A stretch of 64,000 nt of DNA from Vespa crabro (GCF_910589235.1 NC_060969.1:5250996-5314995), one strand, 5' to 3'; counted from the first letter of the stretch, positions 1-14,390 are shown. Program-made: numbers and translations. The notes: generated by a model not told the origin, from the letters alone.

Positions 1-77
1 ATTTTATACTGTCGCATACGTAAATTTAATGTGAAATGAACTATTGACGAATCTTGGAATCTTGATATATTACAAGT

Positions 78-902
78 ATGTTTTCCATGGATCAATCTAA
101 ACCTTCAAACAATCTTCCAATCCAGGAAGATAATAAAAGGGTTTTTATAAATGATCCAGACTGGGACACAATAGCTGTATATTTAATAGGAAATCAACAA
201 AGATTTAGAGAGAATATTATTATACCAAGAATGATAGGACCAGTACAAATTAAGACTAATGAAGAAAAAATGGTGGAAAGAGCAATGGAAAGTTGTGCCT
301 TTAAGAGTATTATGAGCTGTGTACTTGGTATTTAACATATTTCTCTCTCTCTCTCTCTATTTTTTTTTTATTTTTAACTTAAATCTCAAACAAAAAATAT
401 TATATAGTAGTATAATGTTTGTAGGATATGGATTGGGAGCTGCAATAGGTTTATTCTCATCAAGTGTAAATCCAAATATCACAAGTGTAGAAAAACAGCA
501 AACTGCACGCGAAATATTTAGGGAAATGAAAATGACGACACTCAGTTATGCTAAAAATTTTGCTGCTGTGGGTTGTGTATTTTCAGCCGTTGAATGTACT
601 ATAGAATCTGTAAGTTCTATCAAATCAATTTTATTTGTTTGAAAACAATTTATTGAAGCTTCATTTTAACTTTAGTACAGAGGTAAAACCGATTGGAAAA
701 ATGGTACTTATGCAGGTGGTGTGACAGGTGGCTTAATAGGCCTAAGAGGTATTGACTATTCTTTTTCAACATTTCAAATAATATGATAATAGATGTGTTT
801 AACTTATGTCCATTTCTAGCTGGCATAAAAGCAGGATTGATAGGTGCTGCAGGATTTGCAGCATTTTCAACAGCAATAGATTATTACATGCACAGATCAT
901 AA
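78..902 (+). CDS. Tim22: Tim22, mitochondrial inner-membrane carrier translocase channel
   Basis: Four coding exons are inferred: 78-327, 425-609, 676-748 and 820-902, with GT-AG introns, giving 196 aa. This matches the usual size of Tim22, the channel subunit of the TIM22 complex that inserts carrier proteins into the mitochondrial inner membrane. Visible family signatures are MESCAFKS near the first membrane segment, the glycine-rich stretch GYGLGAAIGLF, SYAKNFAAVGCVFS, VECTIES and the C-terminal AAGFAAFSTAIDYYMH. Conserved Cys residues sit in the first and third hydrophobic segments. The first ATG at 78 was chosen; a second in-frame ATG at 87 (MDQSK) is an equally possible start. A canonical AATAAA lies downstream at about 1248. 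The gene is convergent with the septin gene. Confidence 0.95.
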
Positions 903-2365
903 ATAACATTTAGTAGAATTACAAATCATGTATTTCTATGGAAAAGATATAAAAGCCTGCGTATATTGAGCATATTTATAATACATACAAAAGCATTAAA
1001 CATGTTTATATTGTATAAATAGATATAAATGCTTAGAAATAAGTACAATGGTCAAGGTATAAAATATGTGAGAAATTGATATCTGTTCGTCTTAAATTAC
1101 CTAAAACTTGTCTGTACTCCCACTTATTGACTGAACAATTCTTTTTTTTTTTTTCTTTCTTTTTTGTATTTATTTTATATACCTCAAAATACTATTAAAT
1201 TGTATTACAAAAATACTAAGCTATATTTTAATATTCTGGTAAATAAGAATAAAGTAAATTAAATGCAGTTTTGGAACAGTTCTTAATACTTTTCACATAA
1301 TACCTTTGGAAGATAAATATGTGCAAAATTTCATCATCTATCTTTTATAATTTATCACATTAAAAAACAATGTTTTGTATAAGTTACAATATCTCTTTGT
1401 TGTTAAAAGAAGATGCAGTCTTATATTTTTTATTTTTTTTTTTTTTTCTTTTTTTAAACATCCTGAATGATCACACGTTAGATACATGATATTACATGTT
1501 CTATTTGAATTAGATATGTCAGAAAAGTATACATAATACAAATACAAAAAGTATTTGCATATTCGAAGACATGTTTCTCATTGTACAAATGAGTATAATC
1601 TTACTCATATACAATGATCTCTCATTAAAAATGTTTATATCATATTTAAAGTCTTAAAATTATATGTTAGTATAATGTATATATAACATTGACACGAATT
1701 CTATTTTTTAAATTAAACATGAGATTCTCTTCTCTGTACCTAAACAAATATATTGGTTTGGAATTTTTTGGTTTTAGTTCTATAATATGGAATACTTAGA
1801 TATCCGTCTCCTCCGAGTTATTTCATAATAATTTCTTAAATGATACATTGAGACAAAATGTTTGTAGTCATTATGTACATTACTCGTACACTTTTGTTAA
1901 GAGGTCTATTTCTGATATTTCTTGTAAATTCAAATATTATTTCATGAATATATTAAATCGGAGCTTTTTGAAACAAAACAAAGAATTACAAGGCACTTAT
2001 GACAACTGTCGCTTCCTTCTCATTTACTTTTACTTGCAGTGGCATTGGTATCAAAGATATAATTACTTTGCACTATGTATCAATAATTGTCCTATGTATC
2101 TTACGTATTAAATCTTGTTGTTAATTCAAAAAAATATTAGACTACTGAATATTATATATAAATTCATTTGTATGCAAGCAGTATTTAAAAAAGAACTATG
2201 CATTAAAGAATTTTCTTATATAATGCACATATCAGCTAAATAGAAGCTTGTAAAAATTAAACTGTCTCTTAAAGTTAAGTTTTTGTATGTCACATATATT
2301 TTATAAACTTTTTTGGCACCTATAGAGCCGAAGCTCTTCCTTCATTTTGTCCAACAATTATTTGA
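903..2365. other. Convergent 3' intergenic region between Tim22 and Sep1
   Basis: AT-rich sequence with poly-T/poly-A runs (about 1141-1160 and 1431-1456) and no ORF with family features or splice structure. It probably holds both 3' UTRs; an AATAAA near 1248 suits Tim22. Open frames at 1338-1547 and 1848-2111 look random. Confidence 0.7.
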
Positions 2366-4098
2366 TTAGGGCTGCTGTTGTTGCATTTGTGCTTGCATTA
2401 CAGCCAATAATTCTTGCATACGACGTAACTCTGCCTCTTTTTCTTGTAAAATACGATCTTTCTCTGTTACGGAAGTGGCTTTTTCAGATTCCACAATTCT
2501 ATTTGAGGAAAAAAAAAGAAAGAAAGAAAAAACATTATTTTTGTATTATTACTTATAATAATAATAACAATAATAATAATAATAATTTAACTACAATTAA
2601 AATATTTAAAAATATACTTACGTTTGTCGTCGTGGTGGAACCGGGGCTCCTTTAGCTAATCTTTCACTACGATAATTTTCATAATGTACCTCCTGTGTTA
2701 CTTCTTGTAAATCTTGCATGTGTGTTCTAAAATAGTACATACAATCGTTTTCAATTCTTCTAAAATACAATGGTATAGCTTTTTTTATTAGAACTTTTAA
2801 CTTACATGAGCATCGTTCTCAATTTAATAAAATCACAATGATCTGGATTTTCTACTTCAACAACACCCCAGGGATAGAGTCGCCCTCTTACTCTTTTTCC
2901 TTTGACTTCAAGTAAAGTATTTGCGCCACATACTGCAAATGGAACAGCTTCTTTCAACTGTCTTACTTGTTCTTTATAATCTTCATCTTCATCGCTATCA
3001 CAATCCGGTAGTGGATAGATCTTAATGCCGCTACCTTCAATCTCTTCCATTACACGTTTCTTTAAACGGAGCACTTCTCTTTTAGTAAGTACATCTGCTT
3101 TTGCAATTACTGGCACAATATTAACTTTATTGTGTAACTGTTTCATAAATTCTATATCCAAAGGTTTTAATCTATCAACAAAAGAAATAAATTATATTTA
3201 TTAACATAAGAAAATCCATTTAATAATATTTAAATGTATTATAATTAAATCCTTACCCATGGCCAAATGGAGAAATAAAGTAAAAACAACAATGTATTCT
3301 ATTATCAACTATATTTCTTCTATTTAATCCACTTTCATCACGCAAAAATCTTTCAAATTGATCATCTATATATTGAATGATTGCCCTGAAACTATCTGTA
3401 TTATCAATAGCATCTCCATAACCAGGTGTATCAACAACCGTAAGTCTTAGTTTAACGCCCCTTTCTTCAATTTCTACCGTGGATGCATCAAGTTTCACCG
3501 TTTGATTAGTTTTCTCTGTATAAATAGAAAGAAATACTTGTTACAGATTATAAAAAAAAATAATAATAATAATAATAATTTCATATTAAGAGATTAATGA
3601 TGCTTACCAACAGCATCAGGAATTATTCTCTCTGGATATAAATCGGTTAAAAATAAACTATTAACTAATGTAGATTTTCCAAGGCCAGACTCTCCAACGA
3701 CCATGAGTGTAAATTCAAAACCTTTCTTCACCGACTTTCGATGCACTTGATTAGGTAAATTTGCAAAACCTACGTAGCCTGGGGCTTCAGGACTAGTAAA
3801 CTGTTTAAAGCATATTTCAATTAGAATACATTGTAAAGTAAAAAAATAATTAAAAGGAAGGTGATCATACGGAATTATATAAAAATTTTACTACTCTCAA
3901 AGAAACGTATAAATCTTTTCGAAGTTTTATATATAATAATACATTATTAATAAACGTGTTACTTCAAAAAATAATGCATTTTATTGTTTTATAGATTACT
4001 ATAAAATTTTATATATTAAAATGTATGTTCAGTATAGGTTGCAAATACGTCCCCATGAATATACTTACAGTTTTAACATTCTCCCTTTCGCTAGACAT
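2366..4098 (-). CDS. Sep1: Septin, SEPTIN2 group (Drosophila Sep1 type)
   Basis: Six coding exons on the minus strand: 4069-4098, 3608-3800, 3257-3515, 2806-3171, 2622-2726 and 2366-2498, giving 361 aa, normal for the SEPTIN2 group. Septins are filament-forming GTPases acting in cytokinesis and the cell cortex. The GTP-binding motifs are visible: the P-loop GESGLGKST, switch motif DTPGYGD and specificity motif AKAD. The polybasic stretch HRKSVKKGFEF precedes the P-loop, and the septin-unique end GRLYPWGVVEVENP is present. The C-terminus is a Gln-rich coiled coil (EKEAELRRMQELLAVMQAQ) ending QQQQP. The opening exon codes for only ten residues (MSSERENVKT), a common arrangement in septins. Assignment to Sep1 rather than Sep2/Sep4/pnut rests on the near-identity of the GYVGFANLPNQVHRKS region with SEPTIN2. 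Confidence 0.95.
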
Positions 4099-4676
4099 TC
4101 TTCCGTATTATTGAGTGAATTTTTTATTTGAAAGGAATTAAATTGCTTGCAGGCAAATGCCTTATAAACAATTTTCGGATTATCTATTTATGAACTAATG
4201 ACAGAACAAGACGGAACAAGATCGAAATGTCTACTAGCAGTATTACCAACAGACGACGAGACGTTTTGATCGAAGATTCTTTATAATCAGAGAAATAATT
4301 ATTTTAATATTTATTTAAATGTAATGCAAAATGTATGATATTAGTAAATTATATTGCCTTAACGTATGTATTCAACGATCTATTTTCAATTGGTTTTGAC
4401 ATTGTAAATATTAATGAATTTTGTTACGATTAGACGATGTACGTACGGTGCAATGTCCGAAGTGAATCAAACTATTTTTAGAACATAATAATGTGAAGAA
4501 TTTTACTTATCTTAATAATATTATCTAAATATAGGATCGAAACGAAATAAAAAAAATATTACAATGAAAGGTTCGAACATAATCAGTTCTATGTAGATAG
4601 ACGGTCATTTAGTTCATTACACTCGTGTCTTTTTGATCCATTCATAATACATAGTTTTCTTTTTAATAGTTTGCAT
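4099..4676. promoter_or_regulatory. Divergent promoter region, Sep1 (-) and C5-epimerase (+)
   Basis: About 580 bp between two divergently oriented start codons, so it must contain both promoters and 5' UTRs. The sequence is AT-rich with scattered CpGs, and no TATA box can be assigned with confidence. Confidence 0.5.
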
Positions 4677-6740
4677 ATGATGATGCGAATGAATTATAAA
4701 ACGATTTTATTTACATTGATTATTGCTGTAATAAGTTCTCTATTAACATCATGGAACAATTGTGGATATCCCTTTTTCCTAAGACCACCAGATTGGAAAT
4801 ATCAATTTCAACATAAGGTTAGTAAATCTTTTCTTTTAAATTGATTTTAACCAACAATATATTTATGATTGAAAATTTAAAGCCACATGATTCTGGCTAC
4901 AATGATTTATGAATGAAATTATTTTTAAGGAAAAAGTGAATAATGAACCTGGATATCAAGAAATAGATTGCTCTATAAATGGTGATTATTCAATCGGATG
5001 TCGCAAAGAAGGAGATGAAGTATACATACCATTTTCATTCATTCATAAATATTTTGAAGTAAGTATCACGCAGATATAATGCATATATGGTTTGGCCTTT
5101 TAAAAATTTATGCGATATAATACGAACAGATTTATGGTAAATTGGCAACATACGATGGATTAGAAAGATTTGAGTGGTTACATAGTTACTCAAAAATCGT
5201 AACTCCCAAGGGTAAATATGATCCTCGAGGAGTATTCATGACATTTGAAAATTATAATGTTGAAGTTAGAGAGAGAGTAAAGTGTGTTAGCGGGAGCGAT
5301 GGTGTACCAATATCCACGCAATGGGAAAGTCAGGGATATTATTACCCAACTCAAATTGCCCAATTTGGACTGTCTCATTATAGCAAAAATTTAACAGAAC
5401 CTGAACCTTATAGGAAATTAATAGAGGATTCTGATAAGATAAAACAAGAATGGTCTGTTCCTCAGGGATCTGTTATTTCTCGAATATATGACAAACAAGT
5501 TAATAGCTATGTTATGAAATTTGCAACACCTGAAACTAGTACTTCTGGAATAAGTTTAAAACTGGATCATGTATTAGATTTTGTATTAAAATGGGATCTA
5601 AACATTAAGGATAATGGTAGCATAACAGTTGCATTACAATCTAGAGAAAAGAAAGATATGTATTATTTGCATTACACTGCAAATAATGTAATGTTATATA
5701 CCTATAAGAATCATATATATTATGGAATTGGGCAAATTAATCATCAATGGAGACGTTTTACTAGAGATTTAGTTATTGATTTACAAAAGGGATTATATAT
5801 GAATGATAAAAGTAAAAAGAAACTTTCACGATCTAAATTAAAGGTAACTACATATCATTTAAATAAGCTAATTGATCTAAAAATTTAATAAATAATTCAA
5901 TTTATATTTTTATTATAGATTGTGAAAATAATGCTTTATGGTTCTGGAATGATTGACAATATTACATTGTCAACGAGCGAGCATATGGAACAATTTTATG
6001 ATGCTGCCAAATGGTTCGTTGCTAATCAAAATATTACATCTGGTGGATGGCCAAATCCAGTTAGAAGAAAAGTTTCTAACGGTATGGCTACGCTGGAACC
6101 TGGATGGTATATTGTGGCATTTTATTTGTACTAATTTTAATACAACGAATATTCGATTGTGCAAAGTTAATATGTTAATTATTATATTAATATAATATAT
6201 TATTTTAGGTATTCCAGCATGGGTCAGGGACATGCCATTTCGGTATTGGCACGGGCATATTATCATTCTCGAGAAGAAAAATATTTACAAGCTGCAGTCA
6301 GAGGTTTAAGGCCATTTAAGTTATCATCTAGTAAAGGAGGTGTAGCAGCTCTGTTTTTAGGTAAATATATTTGGTACGAAGAATATCCAACAACACCACC
6401 TTCATTTATCCTTAATGGATTCATATACTCTCTCATTGGACTCTATGATTTAAAAAGTATAGCAACAGGTAAAGATGCGTATGAGGCATCAAGATTATTT
6501 AATCAAGGAATGATCTCACTTAAAAATATGTTGACTTTGTATGATACCGGGTCGGGTACAACATATGACTTACGTCATTTTACTTTAAAAATAGCTCCAA
6601 ATTTAGCCAGATGGGATTATCATTCTACGCATGTGAACCAACTTCTTCTTCTTAATACCATTGACAATGATCCACTTTTTACTGCAACTGCAGAAAGATG
6701 GATCGGGTATATGAATGGTAAAAAAGCTGCACATAATTAA
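4677..6740 (+). CDS. Hsepi: D-glucuronyl C5-epimerase (heparan sulfate epimerase)
   Basis: Five exons: 4677-4817, 4930-5058, 5130-5843, 5919-6106 and 6209-6740, giving 567 aa, close to the family length. The enzyme converts D-glucuronate to L-iduronate in heparan sulfate in the Golgi. A type II membrane anchor is visible (KTILFTLIIAVISSLLTSW, about residues 8-25). The lumenal part contains YGKLATYDGLERFEWLHSYS, the beta-sandwich region, the helical-barrel motif GGWPNPVRRKVS and EPGWYSSMGQGHAISVLARA, with the conserved C-terminal NGFIYSLIGLYDL and a YDTGSGTTYDLRH catalytic loop. Three ATGs occur in tandem at the start (MMMRMNYK), so initiation could be a codon or two downstream. The W codon of EPGWY is split by intron 4. 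Confidence 0.95.
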
Positions 6741-7285
6741 TTATATTTACATATATTTGTACTTAAAATGACTACAACGCGTCCTAATATTTTTATTAAT
6801 TCTCGATATAATTTCTTCATTTCTTTGAATTTCACATTCTTAGCGATTTTATTTAAATAACGGCGGCTATAGAACGAAAAGTTATCAGGTACATGCGTTC
6901 AATTGTTTTTCTATTCACATATAAACGTTTTTATAAAAATTATAAGTCACACATACACTTGATAATATACATCATTCAGTCATGGATCACCTTTTTTTTT
7001 AAATATTTATATATAATTCATTTATAAAAAATATATAGAATATTAGAGGAGAGTAAAACAATAATTAATTTTCAATAGGAGTAATGATAAGTGCTATCAA
7101 ATAAACTGGTTGTATAAATTAATTTTTGTACAAGTATAATACATGTACTTAAGTAGTGAACTTTAAATTAAAATGCAATCAGTTAATTTCTGCATGAAAA
7201 AATACTTGTAATCTTTAATATTTAATATCATTAATAGCAAATATCTATAAGAGCCTTCAGGAGTTATCATATAATATATAAATTT

Positions 7286-7309
7286 ATACTGATATATGTA
7301 TATATATGC

Positions 7310-7366
<57 letters not shown>

Positions 7367-7373
7367 TCAGTAT
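7286..7373. repeat. TA microsatellite flanked by an inverted repeat
   Basis: An (AT)n tract broken by GC and CA steps is bounded by ATACTGATATAT at the left and ATATATCAGTAT at the right, so the whole 88-bp block can fold on itself. Slippage-prone and possibly cruciform-forming; no function is implied. Confidence 0.8.
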
Positions 7374-8695
7374 TATATATTTTAACACACATAAATAGGT
7401 CACCAACAAGCAGACATTGAAGTCTTTAATAAGATAAGACACTTTTTTAATGATATTTCTGTTTTTATCACTTTTAATTTATCAAAATGATATAATTGGA
7501 CTATACGCAAAGGAAAAATATTATGGATATCTTAATAATTCATTTATATATTTAACAATATAACTTTTCTGCATATCCTTGCCTTCATTATTTAAATGTG
7601 TCTCATAAAAAGTAAATGTAATCATTGTTTAACGTAATTTAATACTTATTATACCTAGAAAATTAAATTTTTCTTCCTATTAAAATTATTATTTAACATT
7701 CCACATGTTGATAATGTGTAATTCATTTTCAATTAATTTGCATATTTATGGCTTATATTTAATTATAAAAATGTTTTGCTATCATGTTTAATATTTTATT
7801 GCAAACATAAAAATATGTAGGTAGACAGATGAAAAATATCAATGCAATGTTTAGAAAAACAGGGTAGAAAATAACATTGGTGATAGTAGCATTTAGTGAT
7901 TGTATATTTTTTTACACTCAAAGCGATTGTAGTAACTCAGGAAATAATTTGCGAAAATTCTTAATTACTATTTTCATGTAAGTATAAAGCTAAATATACT
8001 GAGATCCCTTCATTGAAATATAAAAATATTTGAATGTTCTTTGAAATAGAACCTTAATATCATATAAATAAGTTAGATGATAGATATCGCACAAGAGTTA
8101 TTCATAATTACCAAATTAAGTATTGTTAAATTTCATACAAATTGGTTATATTTATTAAGATTAAATAAAACACATCAATATACATTTTCTTATTATAATA
8201 ATGTAAATATAAACTTTCTGTAATATAATCTAAGACTGTTATCATCAATCATATTATTAATTGAATGCAATATATATTATACATCTTTTTTATTATGTAT
8301 TTTATATAGGCTGTGTAACATGGACATGTTTGTAAGGCATGCTTTAAAAATATCTTATATAATCATTTTAGTCAAATAAGTCCCATGTTAAATTATGAAA
8401 AATAATAAAATTTTAAAACTACACATACACAGGATATGGCTTACTAATTTTATTATAAAGCACTTATACCATAAATGAAAACAAGGTTGTATGAGTGGTA
8501 CTTCCTTTATCTTTTGTAACTTTGCTACGTGCATTATTATAAACTTTTATTTTTGTATAAATACCTTTTTAGTAATTTCTACTATTACTTTTTACATTTT
8601 AAGCTTATAAACACTTGCTGTAACAAAAAAAAAAAGATTAAAAGGATAAATTAAAATATGATCATTAGTTTATTACATTAATAACTATATTTGAT

Positions 8696-8722
8696 GGGGG
8701 AGCGGGTGGGTGGGGGTCGGGG
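8696..8722 (+). other. G-quadruplex-like G-rich block
   Basis: Several runs of three to five G separated by one- to three-base loops (order: GGGGG, GGG, GGG, GGGGG, GGGG) fit the intramolecular G4 pattern on the plus strand. It is isolated in strongly AT-rich intergenic DNA. If the mts 3' UTR extends here, the RNA would carry the C-rich complement. Confidence 0.75.
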
Positions 8723-11151
8723 AGGAAACAAAAAAGAGATCAATTAAAAAATATGACAAGATCGTCCATATTATATCTGAAATGGGAAAATATTAATCTG
8801 AATACCAATAAATTACAAGTATTCAAAATCTATAAAAATGAAGAACACATTAAGACAGTAAAGCAACTTGTAAATATGATAACATTTTTATTTTTCTAGT
8901 TTTTCATAATGAGATGACAATTATCATATGTTTATGGCTTTCTCTTTGTTCCACATTATCTGCTTACGTGCAGATTTTGCAAACCCTCCTAGATTTTTAA
9001 AATCAGTTTTAAAATATGTAAAATACAAAAAAATTATGCAGGCTGATATTGGTAATTACAATGTGTACACGCACAATTGAGAAGCATTTGAAATATTTAT
9101 TGTGTAACATAAAAAAAAAAAAAAAAAAAAAGAAAGAAAAAGAAAAATATAAATAGCTATAGAAGTTTATTTTTATTGTATAAAATATTTAACTCTAATA
9201 GATAATTACTATAAGCGAAAGTTAATTGATAGCTATTTTTTGTATGTTCTTCTACAGTATACGTTTAAAGCTTTTATTTTTATATTTGTACGTGTACACT
9301 TGTCAATTTATCAGCACATATGCTCGAAGCACAAGTTTAACATTTACATGGCTTTAAAACAATAAGAAAATTTCGTATATGTAAAAACTGGCAATGTATA
9401 TTTCGTGCCAGAGTCAGACCAGAAAAAAAAACTAAGTTATTGAGTGTGTATGTGTGTGTGTGTATATAACTATATATATGTATCCTTTGAAATGTTGTAA
9501 ATGGAGTATACTTGTGTAACAAAACAAATCTTTTCAATTCTATCTCATATTATTTATAACAGTATTACCTGCAAATACTGAATAGAAAAAAAAAAAACTG
9601 AATAGACAATAAATAGAACAAATACAAAATTATCTATACAATTTCTAGTATCTATTTTTTTTTTTTTATTTATTATAAGAAATTCTAATAAAGTCATTTG
9701 ATGTGTTATAGTATTACAAATTTCTGTTCTATAGGAAAATTTATTTTTGTTACTATAATCAAAAAAGTAAGTGCATTGTATAATATAAAATAAGGAAAAT
9801 GCTCAGCCTGCATTATGCAGAAAGGGTCGCGGCATCCACAGTATTATATTTTCTGTGCTACATTTTAGATTTACAGTCTTAGTAAATTACTATAATGTGC
9901 ATCTACACTTCATGTTCACCTCATCACCGCTACTATATGGTTTTATTATTCATATATTCAAATTGCATGCTTACTCCTATGAATACATCTGTATGTGTTT
10001 TACAGGTTCGTGTATACAATGCCTTTGACGAATATGAATAATTCGACACAACACATTAGGTTGGCTTGGCTTGCATTACACATGTTTATTTACCAGAAGC
10101 ATCATGTTATATCTATTAGTAAAAAGATCGTCAGTTTTTTCACAAGCAATTAACTTTCAATCTAACTTTTTGAATGTATGAGTTTATCCAGTATAAAGTG
10201 CGTGTTTCACTTAGAAGTATGATAGGACTGATGCAGAAGTACCAAATTTTACTGAATCGTTCGAAACATTTCTATTATATTCATGCAAATTAAAACTCTA
10301 AACAGCTTTAAAGTTAATAAAATTCCAGATATAATAAAACCAAAATTTAGATATGTTTAAAATATGCTTTAAGTTCAGAAAAAAAAAAAAAAAAAATAAT
10401 CAAATTAGAAAATACAATACAGTTTTATAATAAGAATATGTATTTATATGTGTTGCCTATTAGACAAAAATGTTTAAATAAAATAATAGATAATAGAATA
10501 AGATAATAGAAACGATATTATGAAATACTACATGGCACAATCACTGTTGCATCAATCCTATTTTATTATTATTATTATTATTTTCTTTTTTTTTTTTTTT
10601 TTCCAGTAGAACAATTTATGCTCCTTTCATACAATCAATTGTGATATTCTCTTAATTAAAAACTATGTCCATTTGACTTTATTCTTTGAAACCTTAAATG
10701 ATATTATTATCTAGATATAGTATGCTCAATGAACATATTGCTCATACAGTTTTTATTAAATTAATATTCATCAAAGGTTCCAAAGCAATATTAAACATAT
10801 GCATTTTGTTCGCACTACCTATTATGATTTATTTTACTTTATATTTCTCGATAATAAAAATACAAGCAGTATAATGATGGTTGAAAAACTCAATGTTGCA
10901 GGTGAATTTACTTGGTATGTGTATACATTATTGTATTCCTTATGTGTACAATGAATGTTGTGTCTATATGTGGCATGGAACTTGCTCGCATTGAACAAGC
11001 ATGTATTTTATCTCTTGAAGAGACACCACAAAGAAAGAACAGGTCATATACTGATACTGATGTTGTATCATAAATTATGTTCTGTGGTATCTCTATAAAG
11101 CCAGATATTCATTCCCCTACCTTGGCAACTACTTCCTTAAAATTGAACTTT

Positions 11152-13265
11152 TTATAGGAAGTAGTCTGGTGTCCGCCTAGTGACATGTGGCTCTCCACGT
11201 CTTGGTGCTGGATCAAATTGAAGGCTAAAATACAATGATAATAAGTTAGTAACATATTAAAGGCTACCATTGAACATTATATTAAAATGTGATATTTACA
11301 ATGAATACTTCAAAGCATCATCTAGTTCCATAATTGCAGCTTGATTGCCACAACGATAGCAATAATTAGGAGCAGAGAAAATAGTTACAACATTACGGTC
11401 ATGACACCTGAAATTTCAAGTGCATAATTAAAGAAATGGCATTATTAAATCAATTGTCAATTCAAAAATAATATTAAAAATTGAGTCAAATATATCGGCA
11501 AGTATATTTACCAATTATATCCTTCCATAACCAATTGATGAGCTCTTGATACCAATGTGAGACCATTTGAATGATTAAATGTTTCTGATATATCTTGACC
11601 AAATGTATATCCTGCTCCTCGAGGAGAAATACCCCATCCTCCTCTGTCATCGGGATCTGACCATAGCAAATCACACATTGGACCCTGCAAATAACACAAT
11701 CAAGAGTTTTTATATACATGTAACTTGTTCTATTGCAACTGAACTATTAACTATTAACTGAACTATGTTATATATATACCTCATGTGGGACCTCTTGAAG
11801 ACGATCTAAAGCTCTTATGTGATCTAAGGTATCAATTGAAGGTGATAGTCCACCATGTAAACAAAATATTTGACCGTCAACCAATGCAGTTAGTGGTAAG
11901 TAATCAAATAAATCCGTAAAAAACTTCCATACATTGGCATTTCCATATTTACGTAAGCATTCATCATAGAATCCATATACTTGTGTGATTTGTCTAGATT
12001 CATGATTACCACGCAAAATTGTTATTCTTTCACGATATCTCACCTGCAGAAATAATATTATATTTTGAATAAATTTGATAAGATAATTATTATATAAAAT
12101 TTTGACTTCTATACCTTTAATGCAACAAGCAAAGTAACTGTTTCAACAGAGTAGTAGCCACGATCAACATAATCACCCATAAATAGGTAATTTGTGTCTG
12201 GAGATTTACCTCCTATTCTAAATAATTCCATTAAGTCATGGAATTGCCCATGTACATCGCCACACACAGTTACTGGACATTTTACTTCTTGTACGTTTGA
12301 TTCTTTAGCTAAGATCTCTTTTGCCTAAATATATAAAGAAATTTGATTTTAATATATATATGACGTGTTTAGATAACGAACATGACTCATAAATAAGCAT
12401 TTTAATCAATATATTTCAATTTCATTTTGACTTCAATCAGAACATGTAATTAGATTTTTCTAATTATTATTTATAATATATATATATTTATGTATGTATG
12501 TATGAATGTATGTATTTTATATATATTATATACTTAAATATTCCTAAACTTTTTTATATTTTGTAATATCCAAATTTATATTATCTAAAAAAACAGATCA
12601 ATTTAATTATGCATTATTGATATTACTTCTGAAATGTAAAAAACTACTTGTAAAATCTTACAATTCAAAAATATATCCACCATATAATTTTTATGGTGTC
12701 ATTTTTGTGCTAAGAATTAAAAAAATTTTATTTAAAAGGGAACATAATTATTGCAATGCTATTGTTATTTGTTTCGAAGAGTAATAAAATTTTAATTTTT
12801 ATAAGAAAAAAATTTGAAGCTACTTCAAGCGATAGCAAAAGATCTTAATCATGACTATTAAATTTGTCAAAGAATACAAGTTGTGAAGACAAAAATTTAT
12901 TTTGGTAACACGTCAAAATATTAAGTAATATTAGTCTCATCGAAAATAAAAAAAGGAAAAAAAAAAAAAACAATTTTGAATACACGTATGACACATCCTT
13001 ATCATCTACCATAGTGAGGCAATTTGCAGTAACTCTTATCGCTTCCGATTTTGAAACATTTAATAATTTTTATATATAAAATATAAAGAAGAAGTATAAA
13101 ATTATAAAAGTATAAGAAAAATGAACCGGCTTTTTTACGAACGACATAAATGGCACTAAGTACCTTGTCGCATAGAGTTTTCACTTGGCTTTCTGTCAGT
13201 TGTTTGCAGTCATTTAACTGTTCTATCCACTGATCAAGTTCTTTCAGTGACGCCTTTTCCTCCAT
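11152..13265 (-). CDS. mts: Protein phosphatase 2A catalytic subunit
   Basis: Six exons: 13164-13265, 12115-12324, 11780-12043, 11512-11684, 11300-11407 and 11152-11224, giving exactly 309 aa, the invariant PP2Ac length. It is the Ser/Thr phosphatase catalytic subunit of PP2A holoenzymes. All metal-site and catalytic motifs are visible: GDVHG, GDYVDRG and GNHESRQ, followed by the second histidine region LHGGLSP and SRAHQLVMEGYNW. The C-terminal TPDYFL, whose terminal Leu is carboxymethylated in the family, is intact. YRERITILRGNHE and the N-terminus LKELDQWIEQLNDCKQL identify PP2A rather than PP4 or PP6. The N-terminus MEEKASLKEL differs slightly from vertebrate PP2A. Confidence 0.98.
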
Positions 13266-14390
13266 TTTATAGATTTACACAATATCCGAAAAATATAATA
13301 CACTTTTAGCACATATAATATAACGCTAAATAAGCTTATCTGTAAACTAAATCATTCGGTTTGACTACAAAAGCTTCTCAATACAAATATTCCTATCGAG
13401 CACACACTCACAAAATGGCCGAGCACGAATGCTGATGGTGACGTCATATACGATTCATATGTGCCCCTACTAACTCTATCTTCTCTATCTTCTTTCCAAA
13501 ACTAAATGGACCAATCAACGTCACTTGATAAATAATTCTTACCAATAGAATTTGAGGTTTGCCGTTGATTTAACTTTCGCTACATAAGTACAAGCATTAT
13601 TAAATCATATTAATAACAGTAAAAATATTATTTACAGATTTTCGAAATAAAATCTAATCTATACATTTATAAAAATATAATATATTAATAATTGATCTAT
13701 TATACATGTGCTATTCTTATTTATTAGTTATTATATATTCAAATATTTGTTGATTCTTGCGTTAAATTTTAAATATCGAATGTTGTCGATATAAGTTTAT
13801 TTGACTTTGTCATTTAATATAATTTTTTATAGAATTTAATATACATTGATATTCATTATTATTTTAAATTACAATAATGTTTATTAATATAATAATGAGG
13901 ACACATAATCAGAGTTGTCGTTGTATCGTTGTAAAAACTTTTTATGTACGAATTGTATAACGTACTTTATATTTAACCATTCGAAAAGGTAATCATTTAA
14001 CGATAATTCTTATATTAAATTACGTATCGATAGGTATAACATTTGTATTATTTTATCTAAAATCTGTACGTTATGCATAACGTACGCGTGAGTTGATGTT
14101 TTGAAAAATCAATACTTCATTTATACTTACAATAAATTTAATTCGTTTTATATCATTTAAATTTTATACATTTTATCTGGGAAAGAATAACAGAAATAAT
14201 AACGAGACAAAAAAGTATTTGATTAAAAGATACCATTAATTTATTTTTAATGTCATTATTTGTTATATTATTCATAAAAGTAACAATACATTTATATCAT
14301 CGATAATAAAATAATTAAAGAATTTACTTTAAACAACAAATAAAGAGTTACATTTAAGTGCTAGATATATTTACTTATTATATATATATA

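Larger units (their letters stand above)
6741..11151. other. 4.4-kb convergent 3' region between C5-epimerase and mts
   Basis: No coding exon could be supported on either strand. Contents include an AATAAA near 7098, a TA-rich inverted repeat at 7286-7373, a G-rich block at 8696-8722, poly-A at about 9110-9132 and 10380-10396, and a TTA repeat next to a T tract near 10560-10602. Much of it may be a long mts 3' UTR read from the minus strand. Confidence 0.6.

Noticed and set aside
9337..9537. 66-residue minus-strand frame in the intergenic region
   Set aside because: Its His/Thr/Tyr run is encoded by a TG/TA microsatellite; no other support.
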